This document shows, piece after piece, positions 45,059 to 57,243 of a DNA stretch of 64,000 bases. A program made the translations under genes and the position numbers. Position 1 is the stretch's first letter. Every line of letters begins with the position of its first letter. The stretch is from Caryophanon tenue (GTDB lineage Bacteria > Bacillota > Bacilli > Bacillales_A > Planococcaceae), in contig NZ_MASJ01000002.1 of NCBI RefSeq assembly GCF_001700315.1, positions 62,001-126,000 on the forward strand, written 5' to 3'. Below the pieces are notes generated by a model, which was given only the letters and a program-made list of their open reading frames with translations, had not been told where the DNA came from and ran no database searches.

Positions 45059-48000
45059 TTGATAGACGTTAATGAATTTGAATATATGAAAATTGGTTTA
45101 GCTTCTCCAGATAAGATCCGCTCATGGTCTTACGGTGAGGTTAAGAAGCCTGAAACAATCAACTATCGTACATTAAAGCCAGAAAAAGATGGTCTTTTCT
45201 GTGAAAAAATCTTTGGTCCACAAAAGGACTGGGAGTGTCACTGTGGTAAATACAAGCGCGTTCGTTATAAAGGCGTAGTTTGTGATCGTTGTGGCGTAGA
45301 AGTAACACGTGCAAAAGTTCGTCGTGAGCGTATGGGTCACATCGAATTAGCAGCACCAGTATCACACATTTGGTACTTCAAAGGGATTCCATCTCGTATG
45401 GGTCTTATTCTTGATATGTCACCACGTGCGTTAGAAGAAGTAATTTACTTCGCTTCTTACGTTGTAATTGAGCCAGGTGCAACAAACTTAGAAAAGAAAC
45501 AACTTCTTTCTGAAAAAGAATACCGTTTATACCGTGAAAAATTCGGTACAGATTTCCACGCTGCAATGGGTGCAGAAGCGATTAAACAACTTCTTGTAAA
45601 CATTGATTTAGAAGACGAAACTGTAACGTTAAAAGAAGAGTTGAAAACAGCACAAGGGCAACGTCGTACACGTGCGATTAAACGCCTTGAAGTTGTAGAA
45701 TCATTCCGTAACTCTGGCAACAAACCAGAATGGATGATTTTAGACGTACTACCAGTAATTCCACCAGAGCTTCGTCCAATGGTGCAATTAGATGGTGGCC
45801 GTTTCGCTACTTCTGACTTAAACGACTTATACCGTCGTGTTATCAACCGTAACAACCGTTTAAAACGTTTATTAGACCTTGGTGCGCCAAACATCATCGT
45901 TCAAAACGAAAAACGTATGTTACAAGAAGCTGTTGACGCATTAATCGACAATGGTCGTCGTGGTCGTCCAGTAACAGGTCCAGGTAACCGTCCGTTAAAA
46001 TCACTTTCACATATGCTGAAAGGGAAACAAGGTCGTTTCCGTCAAAACTTACTTGGTAAACGTGTAGACTATTCTGGTCGTTCGGTTATCGTAGTAGGTC
46101 CAAACTTAAAGATGTACCAATGTGGTCTTCCAAAAGAAATGGCAATCGAGCTATTCAAACCTTTCGTAATGAAAGAGTTAGTAGAGCGCGGTTTAGCTCA
46201 TAACATTAAGAGTGCAAAACGTAAAATTGAGCGTATGCACAACGAAGTTTGGGACGTTTTAGAAGACGTTATCCGTGAGCATCCGGTATTACTTAACCGT
46301 GCACCGACGCTTCACCGTCTTGGTATCCAAGCATTCGAACCAACATTAGTAGAAGGACGCGCAATCCGTCTTCACCCATTAGTATGTACAGCTTATAACG
46401 CTGACTTCGATGGTGACCAAATGGCCGTGCACGTTCCACTATCAGCAGAAGCGCAAGCGGAAGCTCGTTTATTAATGTTAGCAGCGCAAAACATCTTAAA
46501 CCCGAAAGATGGTAAACCAGTAGTAACACCATCTCAAGATATGGTACTAGGTAACTATTACTTAACGCTTGAGCGTGAAGGTGCTCGTGGTGAAGGTTCT
46601 ATCTTCTACGGTCCAGATGAAGTGTTAGTAGCATACCAAAACGGTCATGTTCACTTACACACACGTATTGCTGTAAAAGCAAGCTCAGTAAACAACCAAA
46701 CGTTCACAGCAGAACAAAATGAAAAATTCTTATTAACAACTGTTGGTAAGGTGATTTTTAATGAAATTCTGCCTGCATCGTTCCCATATATTAATGAACC
46801 AACAGATTCTAACTTAGAAACTGTAACGCCTGATAAATACTTCGCAACTTTAACAATTGACGAAGCATTACTTGCGGAAGTTGAAGCATCAGAAGGCTAT
46901 GCGGAGTTATCTCAAGCAGAGCAAATTGAAGCACAACGCCAAGCAGTTCTTGCGAAATATTTTGCAAATACACCAGTAGTTGCGCCATTCCGTAAGAAAT
47001 TCTTAGGTAACGTAATCGCAGAAGTGTTCAAACGCTTCCACATTACAGAAACATCTAAAATGCTTGACCGTATGAAAAACTTAGGTTTCAAATACTCTAC
47101 TCGTGCTGGTCTTACAGTAGGTGTTGCAGATATCGAGGTATTACCAGATAAGCAACATATCTTAGAAGAAGCACAAACACAAGTAGATAAAGTAACGAAA
47201 CAATTCCGTCGTGGTTTAATCACGGAAGAAGAGCGCTATGACCGCGTAATTGCTAGCTGGTCTAAAGCGAAAGATATCATCCAAGCTAAGCTGATGGACT
47301 CGTTACAAAAAACAAACCCAATCTTCATGATGTCTGACTCAGGGGCACGTGGTAACGCATCTAACTTTACACAGTTAGCAGGTATGCGTGGTCTGATGGC
47401 CAACCCGGCTGGTCGTATCATTGAGTTACCAATCAAATCTTCATTCCGTGAAGGTTTAACGGTATTAGAGTACTTCATCTCTACACATGGTGCGCGTAAA
47501 GGTCTTGCCGATACAGCACTAAAAACTGCCGATTCAGGTTACTTAACGCGTCGTTTAGTAGACGTAGCGCAAGATGTAATTGTACGTGAAGATGACTGTG
47601 GCACTGACCGCGGTTTACAAATCAAAGCGTTAATGGAAGGTACTGAAGTAATCGAAACGCTTGAAGAACGTTTAATTGGTCGTCACGCGAAGAAAACAAT
47701 TCGTCGTCCAGAAGCGGATGAAGTAATTGTTGACCGTGATGGTTTAATTACACAAGATAAAGCGCGTGAAATTGCACAGCTATTTGCTGAGCTTGAAGCG
47801 AAAAAAGAAGCAGAACTTACAAAAGCTGAGAAGCAATTCTTAGAAGGCGTAACAATTCGCTCTGCATTCACATGTAATACAAAACATGGCGTATGTAAAA
47901 AATGTTATGGTATGAACCTTGCAACAGGTGAAAAAGTTGAAGTTGGTGAAGCTGTTGGTATTATCGCAGCACAATCAATCGGTGAGCCAGGTACACAGTT

Positions 48001-48799
48001 AACGATGCGTACATTCCATACAGGTGGGGTAGCCGGTAACGATATCACGCAAGGTCTTCCACGTATCCAAGAGATCTTTGAAGCACGTAACCCGAAAGGT
48101 CAAGCGTTAATCACTGAAATCGCAGGTAAAGTCATCCAAATCGACGAAATCCGTGAAGGCTTAAAGGAAATCACGATTCAAGGTGACGTGGAAACACGTA
48201 AATACACTTCTCCATACAACGCTCGTCTGAAAGTTGTAGAAGGTGATTTTGTAGAACGTGGTCAAAACTTAACAGAGGGTTCTATCGATCCAAAACAATT
48301 ATTAAAAGTAAAAGACGTTTCTACTGTACAAGAGTACTTACTAAAAGAAGTACAAAAAGTATACCGTATGCAAGGGGTAGAAATCGGTGATAAGCACGTA
48401 GAGGTAATGGTTCGCCAAATGCTTCGTAAAGTGCGTGTAATCGAAGCTGGCGATACTGATCTATTACCAGGTTCATTACTTGATATCCACCAATTCAAAG
48501 ATGCGAACGCAGCAGTGTTAAAAGAAGGCAAAACGCCTGCAACTTCTCGTCCTGTTATCCTTGGTATTACGAAAGCGTCTCTTGAAACTGAGTCATTCTT
48601 ATCTGCCGCATCATTCCAAGAAACAACTCGTGTGTTAACGGATGCTGCAATTAAAGGTAAGCGCGATGAGTTATTAGGTCTGAAAGAAAACGTAATTATC
48701 GGTAAACTTGTTCCTGCAGGTACTGGTATGCAACGTTACCGTCAAATCCGTATGGAAGACGACGATTTAAATCTTGAAGTCGCAACACCAGCTGAATAA
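45059..48799 (+). CDS. rpoC: RNA polymerase beta-prime subunit RpoC
   Basis: A 1246-residue beta' subunit. It has the zinc ribbon [20 protein letters not shown], the catalytic [12 protein letters not shown] and the bridge-helix and trigger-loop region ([20 protein letters not shown]). It is about 47 residues longer than B. subtilis RpoC. Part of the excess is a Glu/Ala-rich helix near residues 600-640 ([20 protein letters not shown]). The start is TTG 45059 after GGGAGGTAGG, as in B. subtilis. The 149-base gap from rpoB holds a terminator and no clear promoter. Confidence 0.97.
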   Translation: MIDVNEFEYMKIGLASPDKIRSWSYGEVKKPETINYRTLKPEKDGLFCEKIFGPQKDWECHCGKYKRVRYKGVVCDRCGVEVTRAKVRRERMGHIELAAPVSHIWYFKGIPSRMGLILDMSPRALEEVIYFASYVVIEPGATNLEKKQLLSEKEYRLYREKFGTDFHAAMGAEAIKQLLVNIDLEDETVTLKEELKTAQGQRRTRAIKRLEVVESFRNSGNKPEWMILDVLPVIPPELRPMVQLDGGRFATSDLNDLYRRVINRNNRLKRLLDLGAPNIIVQNEKRMLQEAVDALIDNGRRGRPVTGPGNRPLKSLSHMLKGKQGRFRQNLLGKRVDYSGRSVIVVGPNLKMYQCGLPKEMAIELFKPFVMKELVERGLAHNIKSAKRKIERMHNEVWDVLEDVIREHPVLLNRAPTLHRLGIQAFEPTLVEGRAIRLHPLVCTAYNADFDGDQMAVHVPLSAEAQAEARLLMLAAQNILNPKDGKPVVTPSQDMVLGNYYLTLEREGARGEGSIFYGPDEVLVAYQNGHVHLHTRIAVKASSVNNQTFTAEQNEKFLLTTVGKVIFNEILPASFPYINEPTDSNLETVTPDKYFATLTIDEALLAEVEASEGYAELSQAEQIEAQRQAVLAKYFANTPVVAPFRKKFLGNVIAEVFKRFHITETSKMLDRMKNLGFKYSTRAGLTVGVADIEVLPDKQHILEEAQTQVDKVTKQFRRGLITEEERYDRVIASWSKAKDIIQAKLMDSLQKTNPIFMMSDSGARGNASNFTQLAGMRGLMANPAGRIIELPIKSSFREGLTVLEYFISTHGARKGLADTALKTADSGYLTRRLVDVAQDVIVREDDCGTDRGLQIKALMEGTEVIETLEERLIGRHAKKTIRRPEADEVIVDRDGLITQDKAREIAQLFAELEAKKEAELTKAEKQFLEGVTIRSAFTCNTKHGVCKKCYGMNLATGEKVEVGEAVGIIAAQSIGEPGTQLTMRTFHTGGVAGNDITQGLPRIQEIFEARNPKGQALITEIAGKVIQIDEIREGLKEITIQGDVETRKYTSPYNARLKVVEGDFVERGQNLTEGSIDPKQLLKVKDVSTVQEYLLKEVQKVYRMQGVEIGDKHVEVMVRQMLRKVRVIEAGDTDLLPGSLLDIHQFKDANAAVLKEGKTPATSRPVILGITKASLETESFLSAASFQETTRVLTDAAIKGKRDELLGLKENVIIGKLVPAGTGMQRYRQIRMEDDDLNLEVATPAE

Positions 48800-48849
48800 T
48801 ACGATTCCTCGGTCATTTAGATTTTGTCTAAAAGAATGAGCGATTACGC

Positions 48850-48890
48850 AAAAATCCGAGGGGAAATTCAATTTCTCCTCGGAAATTTTT
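48850..48890 (+). terminator. Terminator after rpoC
   Basis: CCGAGGGGAAAT pairs with ATTTCTCCTCGG, flanked by AAAAT and AATTTTT. Confidence 0.85.
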
Positions 48891-48900
48891 GTGATATGTG

Positions 48901-48929
48901 TTGACAGTAAAAATTATGAATGATAATAT
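48901..48929 (+). promoter_or_regulatory. Sigma-A promoter before ybxF
   Basis: A perfect TTGACA (48901-48906), 17 bases, TAATAT (48924-48929). It would drive ybxF-rpsL-rpsG-fusA independently of rpoC. Confidence 0.85.
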
Positions 48930-48974
48930 ATTTAAGGTTGATAGTTAACTGTCTGAACTTCGGAGGATATGAAA

Positions 48975-49223
48975 ATGTCTTATGATAAAGTAAAGGCTAG
49001 TCAAACAATCATTGGTACAAAGCAAGCAGTGAAAGCGATGCATGCTGGTCTTGTTAGTGAACTCATTGTAGCGCTCGACGCAGACAGTTGGGTAACCGAT
49101 CCGGCCATTCTTCTCGCGAAAGAAATCGGGATACCGATTGCTACAGTCGATTCTAAGAGTGAATTAGGCAAGGCTTGTGGCATACATGTTGGAGCTGCAA
49201 TAGTTGCTATTACTGTAAGTTAG
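48975..49223 (+). CDS. ybxF: L7Ae-family K-turn RNA-binding protein YbxF
   Basis: An 82-residue protein (MSYDKVKASQTIIGTKQAVK, then ELIVALDADSWVTDP and SELGKACGIHVGAA) of the L7Ae/L30e fold. B. subtilis YbxF binds kink-turn RNA; its cellular role is not settled. ATG 48975 is preferred over 48969 because the latter is only two bases from GGAGGA. It lies before rpsL, the conserved position. Confidence 0.92.
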   Translation: MSYDKVKASQTIIGTKQAVKAMHAGLVSELIVALDADSWVTDPAILLAKEIGIPIATVDSKSELGKACGIHVGAAIVAITVS

Positions 49224-49322
49224 TTTTTGTATTCATAAGGATGCAAAGACTTTGTTTTTACCCAAAAAATGAACCACCTGGATGTGTGGTATTAAAGGAA
49301 TAAATGAAGGGAGGAAAAATCG

Positions 49323-49742
49323 ATGCCTACAATTAACCAATTGGTACGTAAGCCTCGTCAATCTAAAATCACGAAATCTAAATCTCCAGCGCTAAACAAA
49401 GGTTATAACTCTTTCAAAAAGTCTTTAACTAATGTTAAGTCTCCACAAAAACGCGGAGTTTGTACTCGTGTAGGTACTATGACACCACGTAAACCGAACT
49501 CGGCTTTACGTAAATATGCTCGTGTACGTTTAACAAACCAATTAGAAGTAACAGCTTATATCCCAGGTGAAGGTCACAACTTACAAGAGCACAGTGTTGT
49601 TCTTATCCGTGGCGGTCGCGTAAAAGACTTAGCTGGAGTTCGTTACCACATCGTACGTGGTGCGTTAGATACTGCTGGTGTAAACGGTCGTTTACAATCA
49701 CGTTCTAAATACGGTACTAAACGCCCTAAAGAAAAAAAATAA
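49323..49742 (+). CDS. rpsL: 30S ribosomal protein S12, carrying Arg56
   Basis: A 139-residue S12 with [37 protein letters not shown] and [13 protein letters not shown]. Residue 56 (codon CGT, 49488-49490) is Arg in TPRKPNS. Most bacteria have Lys there (E. coli Lys42, M. tuberculosis Lys43, B. subtilis Lys56), and Lys-to-Arg at this site is a known streptomycin-resistance change with little fitness cost. Compared with B. subtilis, Ala replaces Pro in [10 protein letters not shown] (the E. coli Pro90 region), also near the decoding site. GGGAGG precedes the ATG. Confidence 0.97.
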   Translation: MPTINQLVRKPRQSKITKSKSPALNKGYNSFKKSLTNVKSPQKRGVCTRVGTMTPRKPNSALRKYARVRLTNQLEVTAYIPGEGHNLQEHSVVLIRGGRVKDLAGVRYHIVRGALDTAGVNGRLQSRSKYGTKRPKEKK

Positions 49743-49784
49743 TAACGTCTAATAGATGAACAATATTTGAAAGGAGGAAAACAC

Positions 49785-50255
49785 ATGCCTCGTAAAGGTC
49801 CTGTTTCCAAACGTGACGTGTTACCAGATCCACTTTATAACTCAAAGCTAGTAACTCGTTTAATCAACAAATTAATGGTAGATGGTAAAAGAGGTACTTC
49901 TCAAAAGATTTTATACGGTGCATTTGACTTAGTTCAAGAGCGCACTGGTAACAATCCAATCGAAGTATTCGAAGCTGCATTAAACAACGTAATGCCTGTT
50001 CTTGAAGTTCGTGCTCGCCGTGTTGGTGGTTCAAACTATCAAGTACCAGTTGAGGTTCGTCCAGAACGTCGTACAACTTTAGGTTTACGTTACTTAGTAA
50101 ACTACTCTCGCCTACGCGGTGAGAAAACGATGATGGAGCGTTTAGCTAACGAAATCATCGATGCTTCTAACAACACTGGTGCTTCAGTTAAGAAACGTGA
50201 AGATATGCACAAAATGGCAGAAGCGAACAAAGCATTCGCTCACTACCGTTGGTAA
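49785..50255 (+). CDS. rpsG: 30S ribosomal protein S7
   Basis: A 156-residue protein, [20 protein letters not shown], with [19 protein letters not shown] and ending AFAHYRW. It nucleates assembly of the 30S head. ATG 49785 follows AGGAGG. Confidence 0.97.
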   Translation: MPRKGPVSKRDVLPDPLYNSKLVTRLINKLMVDGKRGTSQKILYGAFDLVQERTGNNPIEVFEAALNNVMPVLEVRARRVGGSNYQVPVEVRPERRTTLGLRYLVNYSRLRGEKTMMERLANEIIDASNNTGASVKKREDMHKMAEANKAFAHYRW

Positions 50256-50344
50256 TTTGACCTTCGTATTGGCTGCATAGCCAATACTTGGTCTTAGCAT
50301 AATAAATCAGTTTTATATACCCAATATGGAAGGAGCAATTTCCT

Positions 50345-52426
50345 ATGAAACGCGAATTCTCTTTAGAGAATACACGTAATATCGGGATCATGGCCCATAT
50401 CGATGCTGGTAAAACAACAACGACTGAGCGTATCCTTTATTACACTGGTAAGATTCACAAAATCGGTGAAACTCATGACGGCGGTTCTCAAATGGACTGG
50501 ATGGAGCAAGAACAAGAGCGTGGTATCACGATCACTTCTGCTGCAACAACTGCTCAATGGAATGGTAACCGTATTAACATCATCGATACTCCTGGACACG
50601 TAGACTTCACTGTAGAAGTAGAACGTTCTTTACGTGTACTTGACGGTGCAGTAACAGTATTAGATGCTCAATCAGGTGTTGAGCCTCAAACTGAAACAGT
50701 ATGGCGTCAAGCTACTACTTATGGAGTTCCACGTATCGTATTCATCAACAAGATGGATAAAATGGGTGCAGACTTCTTATATTCTGTTGGTACTTTACAC
50801 GAGCGTTTACAAGCTAATGCTCACCCAATTCAATTACCAATCGGTGCAGAAGATGAGTTCTCAGGTATTATTGACTTAATCACAATGGACGTTACTTACT
50901 ACGATAACGAAGAAGGTACGGCTTTACGTGAAGGTCAACCAATTCCAGAATCTCACCAAGCACAAGCTGAAGAGTACCGTGAGAAATTAATCGACGCTGT
51001 TGCAAGTGTTGACGAAGATCTTATGGAGAAATACTTAGAAGGCGAAGAAATCTCTATCGAAGAGCTTAAAGCGGCTATCCGTAAAGCTACTATCGCTGTA
51101 GAATTCTACCCTGTACTTTGTGGTACTGCATTCAAACACAAAGGTGTTCGCAAAATGTTAGATGCTGCTGTTGATTACTTACCAGCTCCAACTGACGTAC
51201 CTGCTATTAAAGGTACTGATGTTGACGGTGAAGAAGAAATCATCCGTGAATCTTCAGATGACGCACCATTCTCGGCGTTAGCATTCAAAGTAATGACTGA
51301 CCCATTCGTAGGTAAGTTAACATTCTTCCGTGTATATTCAGGTACACTTGAGTCTGGTTCTTACGTACAAAACTCTTCTAAAGGTAAACGTGAGCGCGTA
51401 GGTCGTATCCTACAAATGCACGCTAACTCTCGTGAAGAAGTCGGTAAAGTATTCGCTGGTGATATCGCTGCAGCTGTAGGTCTTAAAGATACTACAACTG
51501 GTGATACTCTATGTGACGAGAAAAACCTTGTTATCTTAGAATCTATGGAATTCCCAGAGCCAGTAATTTCTTTATCTGTAGAACCAAAATCTAAAGCTGA
51601 CCAAGATAAAATGGGTCAAGCATTAGCTAAATTACAAGAAGAAGATCCAACTTTCCGTGCTCACACTGACACAGAAACTGGACAAACTATCATCTCAGGT
51701 ATGGGTGAGTTACACTTAGACATCCTAGTTGACCGTATGAAACGCGAATTTAAAGTTGAAGCTAACGTTGGTGCTCCAATGGTATCTTACCGTGAGACAT
51801 TCCGTGGCGAAGCTAAAGTTCAAGGTAAATTCACACGTCAATCTGGTGGTCGCGGTCAATACGGTGACGTAACGATCGAGTTCTCTCCAAACGAAGAAGG
51901 TAAAGGCTTCGAATTCGAAAACGCTATCGTTGGTGGTGTAGTACCTCGTGAATACATTCCTGCTGTAGAAGCTGGTTTACGTGATTCTTTAGATCGCGGT
52001 GTAGTAGCTGGTTACCCATTAATCGACATTAAAGCGAAATTAGTATTCGGTTCTTACCATGACGTTGACTCAAACGAAATGGCGTTCAAAATTGCTGCAT
52101 CTATGGCACTTAAAGAAGCTGCTAAAAAATGTAACCCAGTAATTTTAGAGCCAATGATGAAAGTTGAAGTTGTAATTCCAGAAGAGTACCTTGGTGATAT
52201 CATGGGTAACATTACTGCTCGTCGCGGACGCGTTGAGGGTATGGACGCTCGCGGTAACTCACAAGTAGTACGCGCTATGGTACCATTAGCTGAAATGTTC
52301 GGCTATGCTACAACTTTACGTTCTGCAACTCAAGGTCGCGGTACATTCTCAATGGTATTTGACCACTATGAAGATGTTCCAAAATCAATTGCTGACGATA
52401 TTATCAAAAAAAATCAAGGTGAATAA
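50345..52426 (+). CDS. fusA: Elongation factor G
   Basis: A 693-residue translocase GTPase with G1 [19 protein letters not shown], the switch motif [19 protein letters not shown] and five-domain layout ending [21 protein letters not shown] precedes the ATG. A hairpin-containing gap of 129 bases leads to tuf. Confidence 0.97.
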   Translation: MKREFSLENTRNIGIMAHIDAGKTTTTERILYYTGKIHKIGETHDGGSQMDWMEQEQERGITITSAATTAQWNGNRINIIDTPGHVDFTVEVERSLRVLDGAVTVLDAQSGVEPQTETVWRQATTYGVPRIVFINKMDKMGADFLYSVGTLHERLQANAHPIQLPIGAEDEFSGIIDLITMDVTYYDNEEGTALREGQPIPESHQAQAEEYREKLIDAVASVDEDLMEKYLEGEEISIEELKAAIRKATIAVEFYPVLCGTAFKHKGVRKMLDAAVDYLPAPTDVPAIKGTDVDGEEEIIRESSDDAPFSALAFKVMTDPFVGKLTFFRVYSGTLESGSYVQNSSKGKRERVGRILQMHANSREEVGKVFAGDIAAAVGLKDTTTGDTLCDEKNLVILESMEFPEPVISLSVEPKSKADQDKMGQALAKLQEEDPTFRAHTDTETGQTIISGMGELHLDILVDRMKREFKVEANVGAPMVSYRETFRGEAKVQGKFTRQSGGRGQYGDVTIEFSPNEEGKGFEFENAIVGGVVPREYIPAVEAGLRDSLDRGVVAGYPLIDIKAKLVFGSYHDVDSNEMAFKIAASMALKEAAKKCNPVILEPMMKVEVVIPEEYLGDIMGNITARRGRVEGMDARGNSQVVRAMVPLAEMFGYATTLRSATQGRGTFSMVFDHYEDVPKSIADDIIKKNQGE

Positions 52427-52471
52427 TTGATATTTTTCCTTGTTTAAAGTATAACTAACTTGTAAGCTATG

Positions 52472-52511
52472 ATTGTTCGGCTTCTGCTGGGCCCAGTAAG
52501 AGGCCAACAAT
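52472..52511 (+). promoter_or_regulatory. Long hairpin in the fusA-tuf intergenic region
   Basis: ATTGTTCGGCTTCTGCTGG pairs with CCAGTAAGAGGCCAACAAT (14 pairs, two G-U, of 19). No T-run follows, so it is not a terminator; it may affect processing or stability of tuf mRNA. Confidence 0.45.
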
Positions 52512-52555
52512 TGTAACATAAAAAAATCTAACACATATCTAGGAGGCTTTCTCTA

Positions 52556-53743
52556 ATGGCTAAAGAAAAATTTGACCGTTCGAAAACGCATGCTAACATC
52601 GGTACAATCGGACACGTTGACCATGGTAAAACAACTTTAACTGCAGCAATCGCTACAGTATTATCAAAAGCAATGGGCGGAGAAGCTAAATCATACGCTG
52701 ACATCGACAACGCTCCAGAAGAAAAAGAGCGTGGTATCACAATCAACACTTCTCACGTTGAATATGAAACTACAACTCGTCACTACGCACACGTAGACTG
52801 CCCAGGACACGCTGACTATGTTAAAAACATGATCACTGGTGCTGCACAAATGGACGGCGGTATCTTAGTAGTATCTGCTGCTGACGGCCCAATGCCACAA
52901 ACTCGTGAGCACATCTTACTTTCTAAACAAGTAGGTGTTCCTTACTTAGTAGTATTCATGAACAAATGTGATATGGTAGACGACGAAGAATTATTAGAGT
53001 TAGTAGAAATGGAAATCCGTGACTTACTATCTGAATATGACTTCCCAGGTGATGACTTACCAGTAATCAAAGGTTCAGCTCTTAAAGCATTAGAAGGCGA
53101 GCCTGAGTGGGAAGCTAAAATTATCGAATTAATGGACGCTGTAGATTCTTACATCCCAACTCCAGAACGTCAAACTGACAAGCCATTCATGATGCCAGTA
53201 GAGGACGTATTCTCTATCACTGGTCGTGGTACAGTAGCAACTGGCCGTGTTGAACGTGGTCAAGTTAAAGTTGGTGACGTTGTAGAAGTTATCGGTATCG
53301 AAGAAGAAGCTAAAACTACAACTGTAACTGGTGTAGAAATGTTCCGTAAATTATTAGATTACGCTGAAGCTGGTGACAACATCGGTGCTTTATTACGTGG
53401 TATCGCTCGTGAAGATATCCAACGTGGTCAAGTATTAGCTAAACCAGGTTCAATCACTCCACACACAGACTTCAAAGCTGAAGTTTATGTTTTATCAAAA
53501 GAAGAGGGTGGACGTCACACTCCATTCTTCTCTAACTACCGTCCACAGTTCTACTTCCGTACAACTGACGTAACTGGTATCTGTACGTTACCAGAAGGCG
53601 TTGAGATGGTAATGCCTGGCGATAACATCGAGATGACAGTTCAACTGATCGCTCCTATCGCTCTTGAAGAAGGTACTAAGTTCTCTATCCGTGAGGGTGG
53701 ACGTACTGTTGGTGCTGGCGTTGTAGCTTCAATCCAAAAATAA
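52556..53743 (+). CDS. tuf: Elongation factor Tu
   Basis: A 395-residue GTPase with [41 protein letters not shown] and domain II/III sequences ([21 protein letters not shown]). It brings aminoacyl-tRNA to the ribosome. AGGAGG precedes the ATG. In B. subtilis the S10 operon follows closely; here about 9.3 kb intervene. Confidence 0.97.
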   Translation: MAKEKFDRSKTHANIGTIGHVDHGKTTLTAAIATVLSKAMGGEAKSYADIDNAPEEKERGITINTSHVEYETTTRHYAHVDCPGHADYVKNMITGAAQMDGGILVVSAADGPMPQTREHILLSKQVGVPYLVVFMNKCDMVDDEELLELVEMEIRDLLSEYDFPGDDLPVIKGSALKALEGEPEWEAKIIELMDAVDSYIPTPERQTDKPFMMPVEDVFSITGRGTVATGRVERGQVKVGDVVEVIGIEEEAKTTTVTGVEMFRKLLDYAEAGDNIGALLRGIAREDIQRGQVLAKPGSITPHTDFKAEVYVLSKEEGGRHTPFFSNYRPQFYFRTTDVTGICTLPEGVEMVMPGDNIEMTVQLIAPIALEEGTKFSIREGGRTVGAGVVASIQK

Positions 53744-53776
53744 TTTTAGATAACGCTTAGTTATACTAATTCTTTT

Positions 53777-53814
53777 AACCACTCTTGTAGATTTCTACAA
53801 GAGTGGTTTTTTTA
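53777..53814 (+). terminator. Terminator after tuf
   Basis: AACCACTCTTGTAG pairs perfectly with CTACAAGAGTGGTT, then TTTTTT. Confidence 0.9.
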
Positions 53815-53845
53815 TTTGTTCTACTATAACTAAAAGGAATAAAAG

Positions 53846-53874
53846 TTATTCAAAATATGTATTTCCATTATAAT
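53846..53874 (+). promoter_or_regulatory. Possible promoter of malate synthase gene
   Basis: A perfect TATAAT (53869-53874) with TTATTC 17 bases upstream, a weak -35. Confidence 0.45.
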
Positions 53875-53965
53875 GTGGAACATGCGTATACTAATACATA
53901 ACAACAGAAGCAAATTTGTATGGGGATGCAAATGTTCTGAATTGATTAAAGGGGTTGTTTTATAT

Positions 53966-56140
53966 ATGTCAAACTATGTTCAGCAAGGTAAATTACAAGT
54001 AGATCAGCAATTAGCAGATTTTATTAACCAAGAAGTGCTACCGCAAAGTGGTGTGGAACAAGAAGCCTTTTGGAATGGCTTTTCTGCCATTGTGCAAGAT
54101 TTAGCGCCAAAAAATAAAGCGTTATTACAAAAGCGTGAAGCATTACAGCAAGCTATTCATGAATGGCATAAAGCGAATAAAGGAACGACAGACTTTGATG
54201 CATACAAATCATTTTTACAAAGCATCGGTTATTTAGAGCCAGAAGTGGAACCATTCAACGTAACGACAGCAAATGTCGATGATGAAATCGCAGTACAAGC
54301 AGGGCCTCAGCTTGTCGTACCAGTAAGCAATGCACGTTACGCGATTAATGCAGCGAATGCACGTTGGGGAAGTTTATATGACGCACTTTATGGCACAGAT
54401 GTTATTAGTGATGAAGATGGTGCGGCTGCCGGTAAAGGATACAATCCAGTACGAGGTAATAAAGTTATTACGTATGCAAAAGACTTTTTAAATAAAGCTT
54501 TGCCACTTCAACAAGGTACACATGACGATGCAACAGCGTATGTAATTGTAGATGGTGCATTACAAGTAACGACACAAAATGGTACAACCGCATTAGCGCA
54601 ACCAGAAAAATTAGTCGGTTACCAAGGGGATGCGGCAAATCCAACGGCAATTGTGTTCAAAAATAACGGGTTACACATTGAAATTCAAATTGACCGCAAT
54701 CATCCAATTGGCGCTGATGATGCAGCAGGTGTGAAAGATGTGTATTTAGAGTCAGCAGTGACAACAATTATGGATTGTGAAGATTCAGTTGCTGCAGTAG
54801 ATGCAGAAGATAAAGTAGAAGTATACCGTAACTGGCTTGGCTTAATGAAAGGGAATTTAGAAGCAACCTTTACAAAAGGTAACAAAACGGTGCGCCGTAC
54901 ATTAAACCCAGATCGTGTATATACATCAGTTTCAGGAGATACCGTAACATTAAATGGTCGTTCATTAATGTTTGTACGTAATGTTGGACATTTAATGACA
55001 AACCCGGCTGTATTAGATGAGCAAGGTAATGAAGTACCAGAAGGCATTTTAGATGGTGTCGTAACGAGCTTAATTGCGAAGCATGAATTATTAGGGCGTG
55101 GTGAATATAAAAATTCACGTAAAGGCTCTGTTTACATTGTAAAACCGAAAATGCACGGTTCAGAAGAAGTTGCCTTTGCAAATGAATTATTTAATCGTGT
55201 AGAGGATGTACTTGGTTTAGAGCGTCATACATTAAAAATTGGTGTGATGGATGAAGAACGTCGTACATCGTTAAACTTAAAAGCATGTATTAATGCGGTG
55301 AAAGAGCGTATCGTATTTATTAATACAGGATTCTTAGATCGTACGGGTGATGAAATTCATACATCGATGGAAGCTGGTCCGATGATTCGTAAAGGTGAAA
55401 TGAAAACATCGACGTGGTTACAAGCGTATGAAAAATCAAATGTAGTAGTGGGGTTAGATGCAGGATTACAAGGTCATGCACAAATTGGTAAAGGGATGTG
55501 GGCAATGCCAGACTTAATGGCAGATATGATTGTACAAAAAATTGCTCATCCACAAGCGGGCGCAACAACTGCATGGGTACCATCGCCAACAGCTGCAACT
55601 TTACATGCGACACATTATCATGAAGTAGATGTAGCAGAGGTGCAAAAAGGTATTTCGACATCGGATGATTTACGCGACGCAATTTTACAATTACCGGTAG
55701 CACCAGAGACAAATTGGTCAGCTGAAGAAATTCAGCAAGAGCTTGATAACAATGCACAAGGAATTTTAGGATATGTGGTACGTTGGGTAGAGCAAGGTGT
55801 AGGTTGCTCGAAAGTACCAGATATTAATAATATTGGATTAATGGAAGACCGTGCAACTTTACGTATTTCAAGCCAACATGTTGCGAACTGGCTACATCAC
55901 GGTATTTGCACAGAAGCGCAAGTACAAGAAACATTAGAGCGTATGGCAAAAGTTGTGGATGCACAAAATGCTGGAGATGCAGAATATATTGCAATGGCAC
56001 CAAACTACGAGGAATCTGTCGCATTCCAAGCAGCACGTGAACTTGTATTTAAAGGGTATGAGCAACCAAGTGGTTACACAGAGCCGATTTTACACAAAAA
56101 GCGTCAAGAAGCAAAAGCAAAACAAAAAGTAAACGCATAA
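53966..56140 (+). CDS. glcB: Malate synthase G
   Basis: The 724-residue length is that of malate synthase G, about 200 longer than form A. Conserved segments include [53 protein letters not shown] and [19 protein letters not shown]-like [17 protein letters not shown]. It condenses glyoxylate and acetyl-CoA in the glyoxylate route, allowing growth on acetate or glycolate. ATG 53966 is set by the conserved start and AAAGGGG upstream; an earlier in-frame ATG (53873) lies at the promoter. No isocitrate lyase gene is in the window. Together with the acetate transporter it points to acetate use. Confidence 0.94.
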   Translation: MSNYVQQGKLQVDQQLADFINQEVLPQSGVEQEAFWNGFSAIVQDLAPKNKALLQKREALQQAIHEWHKANKGTTDFDAYKSFLQSIGYLEPEVEPFNVTTANVDDEIAVQAGPQLVVPVSNARYAINAANARWGSLYDALYGTDVISDEDGAAAGKGYNPVRGNKVITYAKDFLNKALPLQQGTHDDATAYVIVDGALQVTTQNGTTALAQPEKLVGYQGDAANPTAIVFKNNGLHIEIQIDRNHPIGADDAAGVKDVYLESAVTTIMDCEDSVAAVDAEDKVEVYRNWLGLMKGNLEATFTKGNKTVRRTLNPDRVYTSVSGDTVTLNGRSLMFVRNVGHLMTNPAVLDEQGNEVPEGILDGVVTSLIAKHELLGRGEYKNSRKGSVYIVKPKMHGSEEVAFANELFNRVEDVLGLERHTLKIGVMDEERRTSLNLKACINAVKERIVFINTGFLDRTGDEIHTSMEAGPMIRKGEMKTSTWLQAYEKSNVVVGLDAGLQGHAQIGKGMWAMPDLMADMIVQKIAHPQAGATTAWVPSPTAATLHATHYHEVDVAEVQKGISTSDDLRDAILQLPVAPETNWSAEEIQQELDNNAQGILGYVVRWVEQGVGCSKVPDINNIGLMEDRATLRISSQHVANWLHHGICTEAQVQETLERMAKVVDAQNAGDAEYIAMAPNYEESVAFQAARELVFKGYEQPSGYTEPILHKKRQEAKAKQKVNA

Positions 56141-56253
56141 TTCAAGTGGAATGTGCTCGTGACAGAACACTATTTCTGAAGAAAATAAGTTGATTGAGAG
56201 AATAAAAATGTGCTAGTGCGTCCGCTATGTAGCGTAACACCAAAAGCAGAAAC

Positions 56254-56292
56254 ATATCCTTCAGCAGTTATCGTTGCTGAAGGATATTTCTT
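56254..56292. repeat. Long hairpin (terminator-like), copy 2 of a dispersed element
   Basis: ATATCCTTCAGCAG-TTATCG-TTGCTGAAGGATAT followed by TTCTTTTTG. It differs from copy 1 (20833-20876) by one base over about 34, and the change keeps pairing as G-U. Confidence 0.75.
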
Positions 56293-56419
56293 TTTGTCCT
56301 AACTTCTTTTTAGTTTTCTTCTAGGTTTGTCCCACTTTATTATCTATTGGCAGAATGACAAACTTTCTATGGGAATAAATTGTTATAATGAGGGCAATTC
56401 AGAAAATGTGGAGGGCAAT

Positions 56420-57238
56420 ATGAATACAATTTCATCTTTAACAAGCTTTATACAGATGGTAAGGATTTTTAAAGAGGCAACACCGACAGATTTATCGATT
56501 GCAATTTGTGATACACAGCAGTTTTTAACCTATATGCCAGGGCGTGATATTAATTTACGTATTCAACGTGGGCAACGATTACAAGCGGAAGAGCCGTTAA
56601 TGGTAGCATTACGTACGAATAAACGGTTAGAAGCGACTGTACCTGCTGAATTTTATGGGTTTGAATTTGTTGGGACGGCGACACCGCTACATAATGAACG
56701 TGGAGAAGTAATTGGCGGAATCGCTGTACAAGCACGAAAACAACGAGAGCTGATTGATATGTCTATTACGCTTGAGCAAGCGATTGAACAAGTATCACAA
56801 CAAATGCAAGCTGTTTCAACCGGTGCTACAAGCTTAACGAAAATGACGTCTTTATTAAACGAGCAATCGACATATGCAACGACGAGCATTGCTAAAAGTA
56901 ATAAAATGTTGCATGTCATTGAACATATGGCGAGCCAAACAAACTTGCTCGGTTTAAATGCGTCGATTGAAGCAGCACGTGCCGGTGAGCATGGTCGTGG
57001 ATTTGGCGTTGTTGCAAAAGAAATTCAACGTTTTTCACAAGAGTCTGCAACTAGCACGAAGGAGATTTATCAGGTCATTGCCGCGCTTGAAAATAATATT
57101 GCTGAAATGACGAATTTAATTGCGCACGTATCGACAATTGGTGATACGCAAGAAAAAGCCGTTAGCGAAGTTTCCCAGCTGATGAATCATATTGAACAAA
57201 TGTCTACACAGCTACAGCAATTTGCACAGAAACTGTAA
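56420..57238 (+). CDS. Soluble methyl-accepting chemotaxis protein
   Basis: A 272-residue protein without TM helices. The N-terminal part (about 1-115) looks like a PAS/Cache-like sensor: [19 protein letters not shown], then [20 protein letters not shown]. The C-terminus is a short MCP signalling domain with the tip [20 protein letters not shown]. It resembles YfmS-type cytoplasmic receptors of Bacillus, and the ligand is unknown. ATG 56420 follows GGAGGGC, with TATAAT at 56384-56389. Unlike HemAT in this window it has no globin. Confidence 0.82.
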   Translation: MNTISSLTSFIQMVRIFKEATPTDLSIAICDTQQFLTYMPGRDINLRIQRGQRLQAEEPLMVALRTNKRLEATVPAEFYGFEFVGTATPLHNERGEVIGGIAVQARKQRELIDMSITLEQAIEQVSQQMQAVSTGATSLTKMTSLLNEQSTYATTSIAKSNKMLHVIEHMASQTNLLGLNASIEAARAGEHGRGFGVVAKEIQRFSQESATSTKEIYQVIAALENNIAEMTNLIAHVSTIGDTQEKAVSEVSQLMNHIEQMSTQLQQFAQKL

Positions 57239-57243
57239 GCTAT

